DNA of 64,000 bases, taken from contig OX387608.1 in assembly GCA_947568835.1 (NCBI GenBank), forward strand, positions 14,608,001 through 14,672,000, in the 5' to 3' direction. The position numbers were made by a program, and so were the translations under genes. Below, piece by piece: positions 1 through 10,996 of this stretch (positions within the stretch are counted from its first letter, which is position 1; every line of letters starts with the position of its first letter). The DNA comes from Protonemura montana. Taxonomy: Eukaryota; Arthropoda; Insecta; Plecoptera; Nemouridae. The notes beneath the pieces were generated by a model that saw nothing but the letters and a program-made list of their open reading frames with translations, searched no databases and had not been told where the DNA came from.

Positions 1-644
1 ACATATGAAACAAATAAAAGATTAAGTTAGGAAAAAGTTAATCAATAGCTTTATAGTTTTGGTCGAATGGCAACCAAGCCGAAAAAAATTGCCGGTAAGT
101 ACTGGAATCGGGTTCCACCTTACGAAGGTGTCAAGCATGCTTTCTCTGGCGGCTTTTTGATTTGAAATGTCTTGTTTAAAATCAGCTCCAAACGGCTTTC
201 TTAGTTTTTTATCCAATATCTTCAAAAATTCGATGTCTACCTTACCATGCTGATGAACATTTGTCAGTCATTTCTGTAACTGAATTTGAGACAAAAAGCA
301 CCCAAAAACATGACAAAATGTTAGGTATTTTAACGTAAAAATCCCAGTTAATTAAAATTCTAGTAATTTTAATATTGAGTGACTACACACAGGTATTGGT
401 AAGATTTTGGACTAATACCTTTATTAATTTACACCCACAAACAGCCTCATGAAAAAACCAAACAAAAAACACAACACAACGAAACTAAATGAAAGTGAGT
501 GAACCATTGCGATGCGTGAGTAAACCAAACGAAAAAACGAAACCATTCCGCTGGTGAACATCTAGTGAGCGCAAAGAAAATAACCCAAAAAAAAATCGAA
601 CAAACAGCAACGAAACCGACAGAGAAAAGCGGAGCGGCCGTCAC

Positions 645-3600
645 CTGCCGAGGTAGTCGTCGTTCTGTATTCCCGGGAAGCCCGGATCCCAGTCCCAGAG
701 GTCGGCGACGACGGTCTGGCCTCGGCCCTTGCGGGCCCAGATCTCCGCCTGCGCAACTAATCTTTAATTCTCTCCGTTCACTGTTAGTTTCACATACAAT
801 CGCTTCGAGTCCCCCTTTACGCTTGCGTTTGTTTGATTTAATGACGCACTGTTTTGACAACGGGCCATGTGGCACTGGTCTAATGGCGTCGTTGAATGAG
901 TGGGTGATGATGAGGCTGATGATGAACCTAACCTTGTCCAGAGGGAGGAGAGGAAACCCTGTGCCAGCACGTAGCCTATTCTTCTCGAAGAGCAAAGCTT
1001 AACGTCCCTTCCGAAGGACGGTACAAATCAAACAACAGGATTCCTCCAGAAATCCATGTTTTTGAGATGTCAATAAGCAAAGTGAATAAAATTATTGAAC
1101 CAGCTTTCATTTCATATTTTAACCTCTCTAGCAAACAGAACTAGTCATGAAAATGATTTTCACCCATTAAATACCTGACCCAGCGCAGTGTTTGATCGAT
1201 TTATACTAGAGTTTCATTACAGCCATTTTAAACAGTGACTTTCTTATCTGTAAATCAGATCCATCGCACTGTTTAGCACACCGGCTATGCAATGGTTTTT
1301 AATTAACAAGTTAGCTATACAGTTTCACGATTGCAACGTTACGAACTCAATCTACGTTGGTATGAGCTTAAAGTTTCAGCTTCATTCCCTTCCAGTCCCT
1401 GCCAGTTCCCACTCCTCTCATGTTCCTTTTACATTTTTAACAAAATCAAACATAAAAGTACGTTTACATAGTGCTAATAAAAGCATCTTTGCAAAAATAA
1501 ACCAAGTGCGTTTCAGGAATATCGCCTTCATCTACTTAAAATATAATTGCAATACAATACAGGTAAGACCGTACACCTCCACCTTGCAAGTAAATTAATT
1601 CGTCAAGTGAAAGACGACGGTACACGCTACCGGTCGTTCCTTTACACGATTATTAAACCACCGCTCGAGTCCCGTAACCACCTAAAACCTCCGTCACCAA
1701 TCTCCACCGTCCGTAGTTCCTAGGTGAGTCGAGAGACGAGTACCTGAGCAGTGTATTTACACAGTCAAACATTTCGCAAGACAACCAGAGTACGACACCG
1801 TGCGACGACAAACGATACAATCCACCGACGGCAGCCTATTTACAGAATGCATGCACGATACCATTGGGTTTCAAGTTAGTCAGAGTCGCAGCGCTAATGT
1901 CAAACGTTCTATAGTATCCGATTCATTGTAGTTTGACCACTCAATAGCACTTATGGCCATCTTTTTTAAAGAATCTCTACAGTTAAATAATTACAACTCA
2001 AAATATTTTTTTAATATGAACACTATAACCCATTTGGCCATCAATTTTTGCGACGGTTATAGTGTTCATAATAATAAAATACCCCGCGCATTGCAAGCGT
2101 TTGCAATTTAAATAAGATTTCATCTTAACTCAAAATATCAAGATATGTTTGTAAACAAATTGTTAAGTTTAGCATTAATAAAGATCTCTTGAATGTCAAC
2201 TAGTTTTTAATGTCAGAAATATGAACATGAAATTTCTTGTCACTCAAAATGACAGTGACTTTATCTCAATCTGACCATAGTTTTCATCGGTTTAGTAGTT
2301 ATCAGTCGGAAATTAACGCTGTGACTCTCGACTAAGCCTGTAAACCCAGCGACGATACGTATTACGAAGACAGATAGCGCTAGAAGACGTGAGTTTTGCT
2401 GGCCGTGTGCATCGAGCAGGTTACGATACGCGGTTTGTGTCTCGTCGCAAGATTACCTGCCGAGTTTCTCGTCATTCTTCGACATGTCGTCTTTGTCGAA
2501 GAGCTGGGCGATCAACTTCTGACCACGCGCCTCAAAAATAATGCCCTGCGTTCGGTGTCACAGAACAAAAGGTCATTAAAGGGCTTCGGCAAAAATCGGT
2601 TGAAAATATGTGTTAGTTTTGCTAAGGAGAAAAAATTTGTTAGTGGTTTCTCGATTTCTGCGACTAACAAAATTGTTTTTAGACTCGTGTCTACTTTATG
2701 TAACCTTAGCACTAGTTTTAACAAAAACTATTTCAACTGGGTTTTGGATGCTAAGTGAAGAACAACTAAATTTCCCAACATTCCCTTTTTCTACCTGTTA
2801 CTTTTTCAAGGGGAAGAGCTTCTCACATATACCTTTGCCGGGCTTGGAACAAATAGTTCAACTATTACTGCTTTGCATATCAGAAAGGTTTTTCGTAATC
2901 AAGTCAGTGGGCGTGCTGATTGAATGGGCATCGCTAGCAAATTAGCAAGTAAAATTAAAGAGACACCTGGAATTGCAAATTGTCTTCAAAAAAGAATCTA
3001 CTTGCAAAGTACCTTGAAATAAGCAAGCTGAATTGGTCAAGCCAGAAAAGAAATAAATATTTATCAAGTGTGTTTTGTAATTGTAATGAACTTTGTAATG
3101 AGCCAGACAGCTCTTTACCAAAACTACCGTCTGTATAGACAAATTTTTTAAACCAACGATTCAAGGACGACACGCCTAAAAGAGGAAATTCCTGTGTTGA
3201 GTACCGTAATACATCATAACCAGCAAAAAGAAATCACTACCTTAAAAAAAAAGAGTAAAACCTGGAAACCATTCTCCCAATTGAGGGATGAAGTGAGAGA
3301 CGATATACCCACAGTAATGCAAGAAAGCATGTTTTAAAAGCTTTGTCAGGCGATCAAAGCATTTCCATGGCTACCAAACATTAAATCTACCATTCAACCT
3401 CCTATTTTTGAAATATTTTTTCGTTTTCAAAGTTGGCAATGACAATGGCCTTGGAAAAAATTTGAGTATACCCTTGAATAAAATATCTACTAATATCTAT
3501 TGAAGGTAATATCTACTAGCTTTTATGGCAAAAATTACTCTAGATCTGCTTTGTTATGTGATCTCCTCTCACTGAATAGACAGTAGGTTCTCATCCAAGA

Positions 3601-6600
3601 TAAAATCAATTACTTTCAAGCGTTACGCTACCGTACCTCACACCAGTAGTCCCACTTGGGGTTGACCGTGTTGTCGATGGTTGGCGTACGGAACTGCTGC
3701 GCGCCCACGCTAAGGATCGCGTACGGGTCGCTCTTGCCCTTGCCCAGCATTCCGATGTCCATCTTCATCAAGTCCTTGGCCTCAACCACGTGGACCCGCA
3801 GAACGCCCTGTCGTAAAAAGACGTTTGTTTTATCTCAGTGAAATCTCATTTAAATTGAAAATGTTTGCAATTGGCAGGGTATTATATTATTATGAACACT
3901 ACTACGCTACTACCCTCTCAAAAATTGATGCCCAGTCGGGGAATCAAACCTCGATTGCAACCTATCGCGGGTGTTGCTCTAACCGATTGAGCTACTTGGA
4001 CACATAATTTTAGAGAAGATTTTTGTGCATTTGGTGAGAATATTGAATCTCCAAGGAATAGAACCATGAGGCGGTGGATACTATGCAGTTCTGAATTCGA
4101 GTCCCTGTTTGGACATCAATATTTGAGAGGGTCATAGTGTTTTTAATAATAATAAAAAAAAGTTGGTTGGTTAGTTTGGTCAGAATTTCATCACTTATAT
4201 CAAGTTGTCTGTGTAAAGTAACTGTAGCAGGATATGTCTCTGGAAACTTAAGTCTTTTTGAACGTTAAGAAATTTAATTTTTTAATCTTCTGCAGATTTA
4301 TCTCATTTGAGAAAATTATCTTTATGAATTCAAACTTTGACAGAAATAACTAATCTCAAAGCAAATGCACTCTTGTCTATGAATTTCCTAGCTGCTATTA
4401 CCAATTTCTTTTGAATCGATTTGGAATATCTGTGTAATTTTTTTCTGCAAAGTGATTTTGATTGGGATACTTCATTAAACACTGTGAACCGTTTGTTACA
4501 CTGGCCAACTTTTAAGCAATAGTTTACTGATGTTTAGACCAAACTAATCTCATTCCGATCGAAGAAATCCACAGCTAATGACGAGGACATACTGACGTTG
4601 TAGACTAAAATTTGCAGTGGAACTCAAAAAGCTACCAATTGAGGGTAAGTCCTACTCTGTACAGGAATTTCTAGAGCATATATTTTATAACTAATTGTAG
4701 ACAAAGATTATATTTGGTAAAAAATGTATGATTATTAGATATTGAATCAATTTTAAGACAAACCAAGCTTACCTCTGGCTCGGGAGCTTTTAGTTCTTCA
4801 GCAGCAACTTCGTCGGACAGATGAATGTTCAGTTTGTTGGGCAAGACCATGAACGCCGCAAGCTTTTCTTGGATCACTTTGCGGAGAACATCGCTGAAAA
4901 TCACATGTCAGAAATTATCATTATTTTGTGTGTAACAATTAAAAGCAAAACAGGAAACTTTAGCAGTTATTTGTATGGGGATAGATAAAAATAATGTAGA
5001 TAGCAAAGTTAATAAGTCCAATGCCCTCCAGGGTAACTAATAAGTCATTAATGAAATTACAGACATGATTTTGTGGTGAGATTTCAAAATACAAATTAAA
5101 TCAGCAAAATAATTTCTAACATTGTTAAAATTGGTGAAAAAATTCGAGTAATAGCTTGAAAAACAAATCATATAATTACAACAAAAGCTGTAGAGCAAAC
5201 AAAAATTGAAGAATCAGCAGAGATAATTTGTGTTGTTTTTCAAAATGACAGTTGGCCCACATATCATCCCAAAAAGACGAGTGGCAACTCTGCTAGAAAG
5301 TTATGTTTTCTTGCTAAACCAAGTATAATGTAATGAATGTAGGGCAAAGATACTTAAAGCATTAACTAAAAGTTCAGGAATCTTGCAATTGCACCTGTCT
5401 CTTCTCTCAAATTTACTTGTAATACGCATAGATACCTTAGACCAGGCATATCCAGGAAGTCTGCCAGGCCGACGAGATTAAAGTCCACTTCTGGATTGTT
5501 AAGGAAGAAGACTTGCAGGCCTCCGACCATCGGTATCGACTTAATCAAAGGCTTCATTATGACACGACACATGCCGTGAACTTGCAGATCCTTGATTCCT
5601 GACTTTGTCCCGGAGAGCGAGAAAGAAATGTCACAATCGCCCGCGTAGCTGAGAGGTGTAAAGAAAATAATACTTGGAGGCTTACTAAATTATTATACTG
5701 TCAATATGTTATCTAAGAAAAAATAATTGGTTGATTTGTTTTGGTGGATGATCAGTTTTCTTTGGTCTAGCCACTTTAACGAATCATTGTTAAGTACTAT
5801 GTCAGAAATTTACAACTAGTTGCACAATAATCTCTGCGTATGTTAAACTTATGCTAATTAGTTATTACTTAGAATATAACTCATTTGTAAATAAAGAGGA
5901 CAGCTCATACACTGATACCAGCAACTCCAGTAAAGATAAGTGTAAACTAATTGCAAAAGCATACCTAAGCTAGGTGTTTCATGAGTCATGATTTTATGAG
6001 ACAGTTGATAGCACATTGAAACTTTACAGTGCACTTTTGTGGCTGATAGGTTTGCTTAAACATAAAAGGTATTTGCCTATCAACCAGGTATAGGTTTTAT
6101 CTATGGTCATAAATTATCAACTCTCAAAAGCTCGCTAGCTTCACTCACAATATATCGATATCCATTATGATTTCGTTTCTGGATTGATTTCCATCATAGA
6201 CTTTGATTCCCCCGATTCGAATTGGCTGTAAAATTGTTGACACATTAACAAGGTGTACTGGAGGAAAGACAACATCAATTAAATTAAATATATCTGTGAT
6301 AAATAGTATAGTAATATAGGTACTTACAATACTCCCCAAAATCATCTTCTCAAATTTAAACCCATATATTTTGTAAGCTGCCAGTGCATCTCTGACAGTA
6401 GGTTCAATAGACTCTTTCAAAAGGTCTTTCACATAGTGGTTGATGTTCGGCCAGACTTGCTTAAAGATCTGAAAATAAATGTGAGCATTTGAGATGTTTA
6501 GAGCTATTTTTAGTTTTACCTACATACATTTTTCTGTGGTGGGCAGAGTATAATTAGTACCTTGATTAAACCTTAAGCATGGGTATGTAAATTTAGTTAG

Positions 6601-6910
6601 ATTCATTTGCATAGGTACTAACCTTATTTAACCATTCCGCACGTTCCACATCTGGAAAGAACACCCAGCTCGGAAGATCTCCAAGACGAGCCAACACGAC
6701 TTCTTTCTCAGATGTCGTAGCACATGCTTTAGCAATGTTCCGCTTCAGATCTTTCTCTCTTTTCCATTCATCGCGCACAACCGACAAAAGCACCGGGCAA
6801 ATGAGCCATGCGATACTTAAATCATATTTACCGATTACCCAAACCAATGCAACGGTGGATATCTTTTTTGCAAAACTCACTAAAACATGACTGACAGTTG
6901 AATCCGACAT
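645..6910 (-). CDS. Esyt2: Extended synaptotagmin (E-Syt), N-terminal 371 codons, gene runs off the left edge
   Basis: E-Syts tether the endoplasmic reticulum to the plasma membrane and move lipids through their SMP domain; C2 domains bind membrane in a Ca2+-dependent way. Exons on the minus strand: 6910-6623, 6468-6328, 6225-6149, 5648-5436, 4893-4773, 3807-3637, 748-645; all junctions keep phase and use GT-AG. Residues about 15-45 form the hydrophobic anchor. The family hallmark FPDVERAEWLNK ends exon 1, and the SMP domain covers about 80-275 (exons 2-5; MKPLIKSIPMVGGLQVFFL in exon 4). Exon 6 opens C2A (GVLRVHVVEAKDL, then KGKSDPYA); exon 7 continues it (ADLWDWDPG...NDDYLG) with acidic Ca2+-type residues. 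The start is the ATG at 6910, with an in-frame TAA four codons upstream. Intron 6 is large (749-3636) and full of repeats. The remaining C2 domains must lie left of position 1. Assignment to E-Syt is firm; the exact paralogue is inferred. Confidence 0.9.
832..1195 (-). repeat. 5S-derived SINE (copy 1) in E-Syt intron 6
   Basis: On the minus strand this reads as a decayed 5S-like head (near 1195), a middle with the CCTTCGGAAGGGACGTTAAG block (about 1000-1022) and a tail ending in CGTCATTAAATCAAA. It lies in the same sense as the host gene, and its tail is about 80 bp upstream of the exon 7 acceptor. The head is more diverged than in other copies. Confidence 0.8.
2011..2137 (+). repeat. Foldback remnant of the TIR/tRNA-like retroposon
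   Basis: Two inverted arms (GAACACTATAACC and GGTTATAGTGTTC) enclose a short spacer and are followed by the conserved tail containing TTGCAAGCGTTTGCAA and AAATAAGATTTCATC. The tRNA-like interior present in the 48196-48540 copy is missing here. It sits in E-Syt intron 6. Confidence 0.75.
2674..2812 (-). repeat. Element A, partial copy
   Basis: Shares the block running from GTTTTTAGACTC through AACTATTTCAACTGGGTTTT to TTACTTTTTCAAGGGG with the complete copy at 25123-25453, in opposite orientation. Truncated relative to that copy. Lies in E-Syt intron 6. Confidence 0.7.
3290..3450 (-). repeat. Dispersed single copy of the 114-bp array unit
   Basis: Its reverse complement matches the repeat unit of the tandem array at 43224-43506 (GGTTGAATGGTAGATTTAA, TTTGGTAGCCATGGA, GATCGCCTGACA) plus some flank (TTGCCAACTTTGAAAACG). 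It shows that the array unit also exists as a dispersed repeat. Confidence 0.65.
3883..4158 (-). repeat. TIR/tRNA-like retroposon copy in E-Syt intron 5
   Basis: On the minus strand it has the tRNA-like segment (A-box-like TAGCTCAATCGGTTAGAGCA, B-box-like GGTTTGATTCCCC). It is bounded by inverted arms at about 3890-3925 and 4115-4150. A second fragment of the element's 3' part in plus orientation closes the unit, giving a foldback layout. The conserved palindromic tail is absent. Confidence 0.75.
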
Positions 6911-7454
6911 GTTCACAGTCGTTTAGAATGGAAAACTCGTGTGACACTCGATTGCGTCGTGTGTGGAGGTAATTACACTTGTATAAAAGGCGCACAGCCT
7001 TGCTGCAAGGTGGTTTGTTTCTGACCACTCCTAGGAAAATGTATTCTGGTTCTATAATTAATGTTTTAGTCAGATTACCTTGAACGGACTAGCGACAGTC
7101 GGCCATAGCTACTTGGGCCGAATGACGTAAGGGAAGAAGTCCGGGAAAAGTTCAAACCGCCATTCAGATACAAAAAACGAGCACAGTATTAACCAAAGAT
7201 ACACTTTATTATTACACTTTATTAAAAAAACAAATATAACTGGAACGTAAAACAAAATTAGAAATATGGACTATAGAGCTTTCTTTTTTAGATATTTTAG
7301 TTTACTCAAGTGTTTTATTGATTGCTAGATGAGAAGGCTAGACTCTCTTTTGTTAAAGACTTGAGCCTAAAGTGATCGTGCCTGCATGTGCATTCGGCTC
7401 AAAATGGGACAAAAATTAGGCCCCCTTTTTCCAGACTGATAAAAGTCAGTTACG

Positions 7455-8562
7455 CTGTTTCTCGCATTACCATTGCTCAATAACAGAAGCCAGATTGTAA
7501 AACTGACTCGTCCACAAGGCAATCAATATTCGGATGAAAGTAGGATTACTGTAGGAGTCCCACAGGAAGCAACAATCTCTCCCATACTATTCATTATCTA
7601 CATTAATGACCTAGCCACGAAATTAACGATGGAATCCCTCACCACTTTCGCGGACAACACCACACACCATGTAGTTGATAACGCTGATAAAATTGTGAAA
7701 ACCTGCAAACTGGCTGTATCACAAATGGAAAACTGGTGCATTCACAATGACCTGATTTTAAATAGCAATAAAACGGTTATAATTAATTTTAAGCCTTAGA
7801 AAAAAAAGCCAGAGAGCCCACTTATTTACCTTCACGGCAAGAGCCTGAAAGTTACGGAGGCGACGAAATTTCTTGGAATGACCATTGATGTTAATCTGAA
7901 TTGGGAAGGGCACATCAATACCTACTATAGCACCTCAAATAGCATCTGGTTGCTACCTTATCAAAAGGATTCTTAATATCTGTAATGCCAACACTGCTAA
8001 ATTGGTGTACTTCTCATTCGTCCATTCGAGACTTACCTACGGAATAGTTCTATGGGGTCACTCTTCCAAAGTTAACAAATTATTTCTGCTACAAAAAAGA
8101 GCACTCAAATATCTTGATAACGCTGGCCACGATCCCACGCAACCTGGAGTAGGTATACTATAAAGATTCGTGTAGACCACTATTTAGACAATATTGTATA
8201 TTGCCCCTTGCATATATTTATATATATTCTATAATACTATATGTGACCAATTGTAAAAATGTCAAAAGAGTTGAAGCAATGACACAAATTATGATCTTAC
8301 ATCTACCAATTAATAAGGGCCCTATTAAAAGAGGTGTCTGTATTTTTAACAATTTACCATGTTATATTAAAGAATTGTCTAACGGTAAAGATTTTGCGAA
8401 AGAGCTAAAAAAGTTCTTAATACATCATTGTTTTTACTCATTGACTGAATTTAATGATTCTAAAATGTAAAACTGACGCATTGGCGTATTGTCATGTTCT
8501 GAACGCTCTTCCCACTTGGTCGGGGGTAATATTACCAATAATGTAATCAACCTGGAAGAAAA

Positions 8563-8593
<31 letters not shown>
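7455..8593 (+). pseudogene. Decayed LINE (Jockey-like non-LTR) reverse transcriptase fragment
   Basis: Translated pieces in different frames line up in order with the second half of a non-LTR reverse transcriptase. They are YLNNRSQ-type and GVPQEATISPILFIIYINDL (7470-7610), FADNTTHHVV (about 7650), KFLGMTIDVNLNW (about 7868), YFSFVHSRLTYGIVLWGHS (about 8010-8065), LLQKRALKYL (about 8088) and CIFNNLPCYIKELSN (about 8340-8385). The catalytic FADD motif reads FADN, and a stop at 7798 plus frameshifts break the frame, so this copy is dead. The 5' half is absent, as in a 5'-truncated insertion. It ends at an (ATT)n tract (8564-8593). Family placement within the Jockey/CR1 group is inferred from motif style only. 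Confidence 0.85.
8564..8593 (+). repeat. (ATT)n microsatellite at the LINE 3' end
   Basis: About ten uninterrupted ATT units directly after the LINE remnant; probably the element's own simple-repeat tail. Confidence 0.9.
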
Positions 8594-9256
8594 GTTGTAA
8601 TTTCTTGTAGAATTGTAGTAAATAAGGTTTCGGGATTGGCCCAGCAAGCACGTTTCAATGATATAAAGTGTGATCGAATATTTGTACTGAGTGGGTGTGT
8701 TTACCACCTGTATTTACAATTGCATGCTCACCATGTAGGTACGTCATTTATCTATTAAATGAGAAACTTAAAAACAATGCGTTGACACTTGTGCCAGGGG
8801 CATTACGTTCAAATAAAATAAAGCCCATCTCGGCTTTAGCACAGCGAAAATAACAGGTAAAGAGTTGGGTGAAATCACTTGAAAACATTAACCAACAAGA
8901 CTTAACGGTTTACGACACTACACATTAGTTTTGGGTACAATGTACTCGCAAAAAAGCAGCTGGTAATTTTTTCAATAGTACGCAGATTGGCGTGATTTAC
9001 TGCTTGTTTTGAGGAGAGAGTACGATGTTTCCAAGAAAATTATCGCGAGTCCTTGACATTGTTTTCGACCTTGCTACGCTCACACGCCTCTTTTTGTGTA
9101 AATAAAATAAAACTGGATTTTTGAGGAAACAAATTGATTGCCTGTTGTCAACACGATATGCTCCGTTCAGCGAAAGAACGTACTTTTCTGGTAGAGGCGC
9201 CACCGGTCATTTTGAGGCGACATGCGGGCCAATCTCCGTTTTTTAAATCATTTTTA

Positions 9257-9345
9257 AGTCCCCGTTTGGGCATCAATTTTTGAGACGGTTATAGTGTTGA
9301 TAATAGTAAAAAATACAAATCTTATTTAGATATTACCGATATTTT
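9257..9345 (+). repeat. 3' fragment of the TIR/tRNA-like retroposon
   Basis: Begins in the T-arm part of the tRNA-like region (AAGTCCCCGTTTGGGCATC), continues with TTTTTGAGACGGTTATAGTG and the ATAATAGTAAAA stretch, then decays. Confidence 0.65.
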
Positions 9346-9402
9346 CTTCAAAGCTTTTGCTTTTGCCTATCAAAACGTTTTGTTGTTCAAGATATTTTAA
9401 GG

Positions 9403-9690
9403 AACGGTTTCGAGTGTTGGAAACACCGGTTTCATTTGAGATCACCGAAGTTGAGCAACACTGCGTTGTGTCAGGCATTGGATGGGCTGATCTGTTCTGT
9501 TTGGGATAGAGGTTGGGGGATGAAAGTCAGTAGCACTGCAAGTTGCAACTTCACTCGCTTTGCGTGTCAACCTCTCGACAGCTTGGATTTGTGGAAGAAT
9601 CCTGTTGTTCGTGTTGTACCGTCCTTCGGAAGGGACCTTATGCCGGTAATCCCCTACGTTCTCTTCACCAGGAGTAGGTTAAGTTGAAAT
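9403..9690 (+). repeat. 5S-derived SINE (copy 2), 3'-truncated
   Basis: The head contains the 5S-like core (GATCACCGAAGTTGAGCAA then GGCATTGGATGGG), followed by the TCTCGACAGCTTGGATTTG region and the CCTTCGGAAGGGAC block. It stops before the CATCATCATCCTCATC part and the ATCA-rich tail. Intergenic between E-Syt and the aminotransferase gene. Confidence 0.85.
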
Positions 9691-9840
9691 CTGGGAACCA
9701 GAGTCAAACTTAAACTCTGTTCTGTGGATCCGGCCCCTGATGTTCTGTTTTTTTTTTCAAATACTAGAAAGTTGGAATAACTTTGGAACTATAATTATTT
9801 AAAAATTGTAATCCTAAATCTCATAATCTTGATGGTTTGA

Positions 9841-9864
9841 TGCACACACACACACACACACACA
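9841..9864 (+). repeat. (AC)n microsatellite
   Basis: Eleven or so AC dinucleotides in A+T-rich intergenic DNA. Confidence 0.9.
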
Positions 9865-10160
9865 TTCGAGTCTCCAAGAATTGCATTGAAAACGCAGCTT
9901 CTAAGACTACATCAATTTCTCTCCTTTATGTTCAGTAGCTTTAGGCAAAACGTTCACCCCATGTCCATGACATGAATACGAACATGAACAGAATAAAGTA
10001 TCCCAAAAACTGGTCCTTTGTTCTCGCATTTGAAGAAGTCAATATTTACCTCTGAAACATTTTAGTTGTCAGATATGATTGATTGGGTTGGGTTGTCGAA
10101 TTTTTCTCCTTTCGAGGGTAACTCGAGTATATTTGTCTTTTTGTTAATATCACTGGTTTG

Positions 10161-10541
10161 GTTGATTGATTGATTATTGGGGTTTAACGACTTACTGTTT
10201 TGACAACGGGCCCTGTGGCCGTGAGTATGATGATGAACCTTATCTAGCCTAGAAGAGAGGAGGAAAAACCCAGTGTCGGCTCGTAGCTTACTCCTGTAGA
10301 AGAGCACCAAGGCGACCCCCGGCTTAACGTCCCTTCCGAAGGACGGTACAACGCGAACAACAGGATTTCTCCACAAATCCATGCTGTCGATAGGTGAAGG
10401 CGATAGCAAGGCGAGTGAAGTTGCTGTACTAACTTTCATCCCTCCAACCTCTCTTTAAACAGAACTGGTCCTGTGTATGATGGTCACCCATCCAATACCA
10501 GTTGTGATCTTATGAGAACCAGTGTTTGGTTACTGGTTTGG
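10161..10541 (-). repeat. 5S-derived SINE (copy 3)
   Basis: Near full length on the minus strand. The (ATCA)n tail is at 10161-10180, then CGTTAAACCCC, the CCTTCGGAAGGGACGTTAAG block (about 10325-10345) and the GGATGGGTGACCATCATACA junction (about 10470-10490). The 5S-like head is shortened. Confidence 0.85.
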
Positions 10542-10937
10542 GATAATGTGAGTGTTGTACGTGAGAGCTTAGTTGACAAGAAAGCTTAGATAATCTATTC
10601 TAGACGGGCTACATTTTGACACATCCTGTCAAGATGAACACGAATTGAACAAAGAATCTTCTAGCTGGTCTTGATAACTTTAAGTTTTAATAGACTTGAG
10701 TTTCTGGGATTCACTATAACGCAGTTCATTAACACGCGCTCTTCTGGCTGACACGCCTTCCCCAGGCCCCCTAGGAACACGCACGGCGAAAACCAAAAAA
10801 ATAGCACAATAAACCTAGAGCAAACACCAAGAAGACAATTTTTTGGTACAACCTTCACACATGTCATATCAAGATGATGATTCCAAGGCTTCAAACTTCT
10901 CTCGCCATGCAGATTTCTTCAAGCGTTCTTTGGGTGG

Positions 10938-10945
10938 TATAAATA
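10938..10945 (+). promoter_or_regulatory. Candidate TATA box of the alanine aminotransferase gene
   Basis: TATAAATA lies 59 bp upstream of the start codon at 10997. Transcription starting about 30 bp downstream would give a 5' leader of only about 25-30 nt. Position and sequence fit, but there is no other support. Confidence 0.45.
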
Positions 10946-10996
10946 GGACAGCATCCATGCCTGGTTAACGTTACTCCAGGACCAAACGCCCTCAAG

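Noticed and set aside
22-225. A further E-Syt exon at the left edge
   Set aside because: A minus-strand segment with LDTF before a GTAAGG site was considered, but it does not resemble the expected end of C2A and has no convincing acceptor.
447-1002. Overlapping long open frames on both strands
   Set aside because: They are by-products of the G+C-rich E-Syt exon 7 (645-748) and of a SINE; the frame that continues the C2 domain is a different, shorter one with proper splice sites.
6911-6916. An earlier start for E-Syt at 6916
   Set aside because: That codon is GTG; the first ATG in frame is at 6910 and an in-frame TAA precedes it.
8566-8660. Poly-Ile and poly-Asn open frames over the (ATT)n tract
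   Set aside because: They are translations of a microsatellite, not genes.
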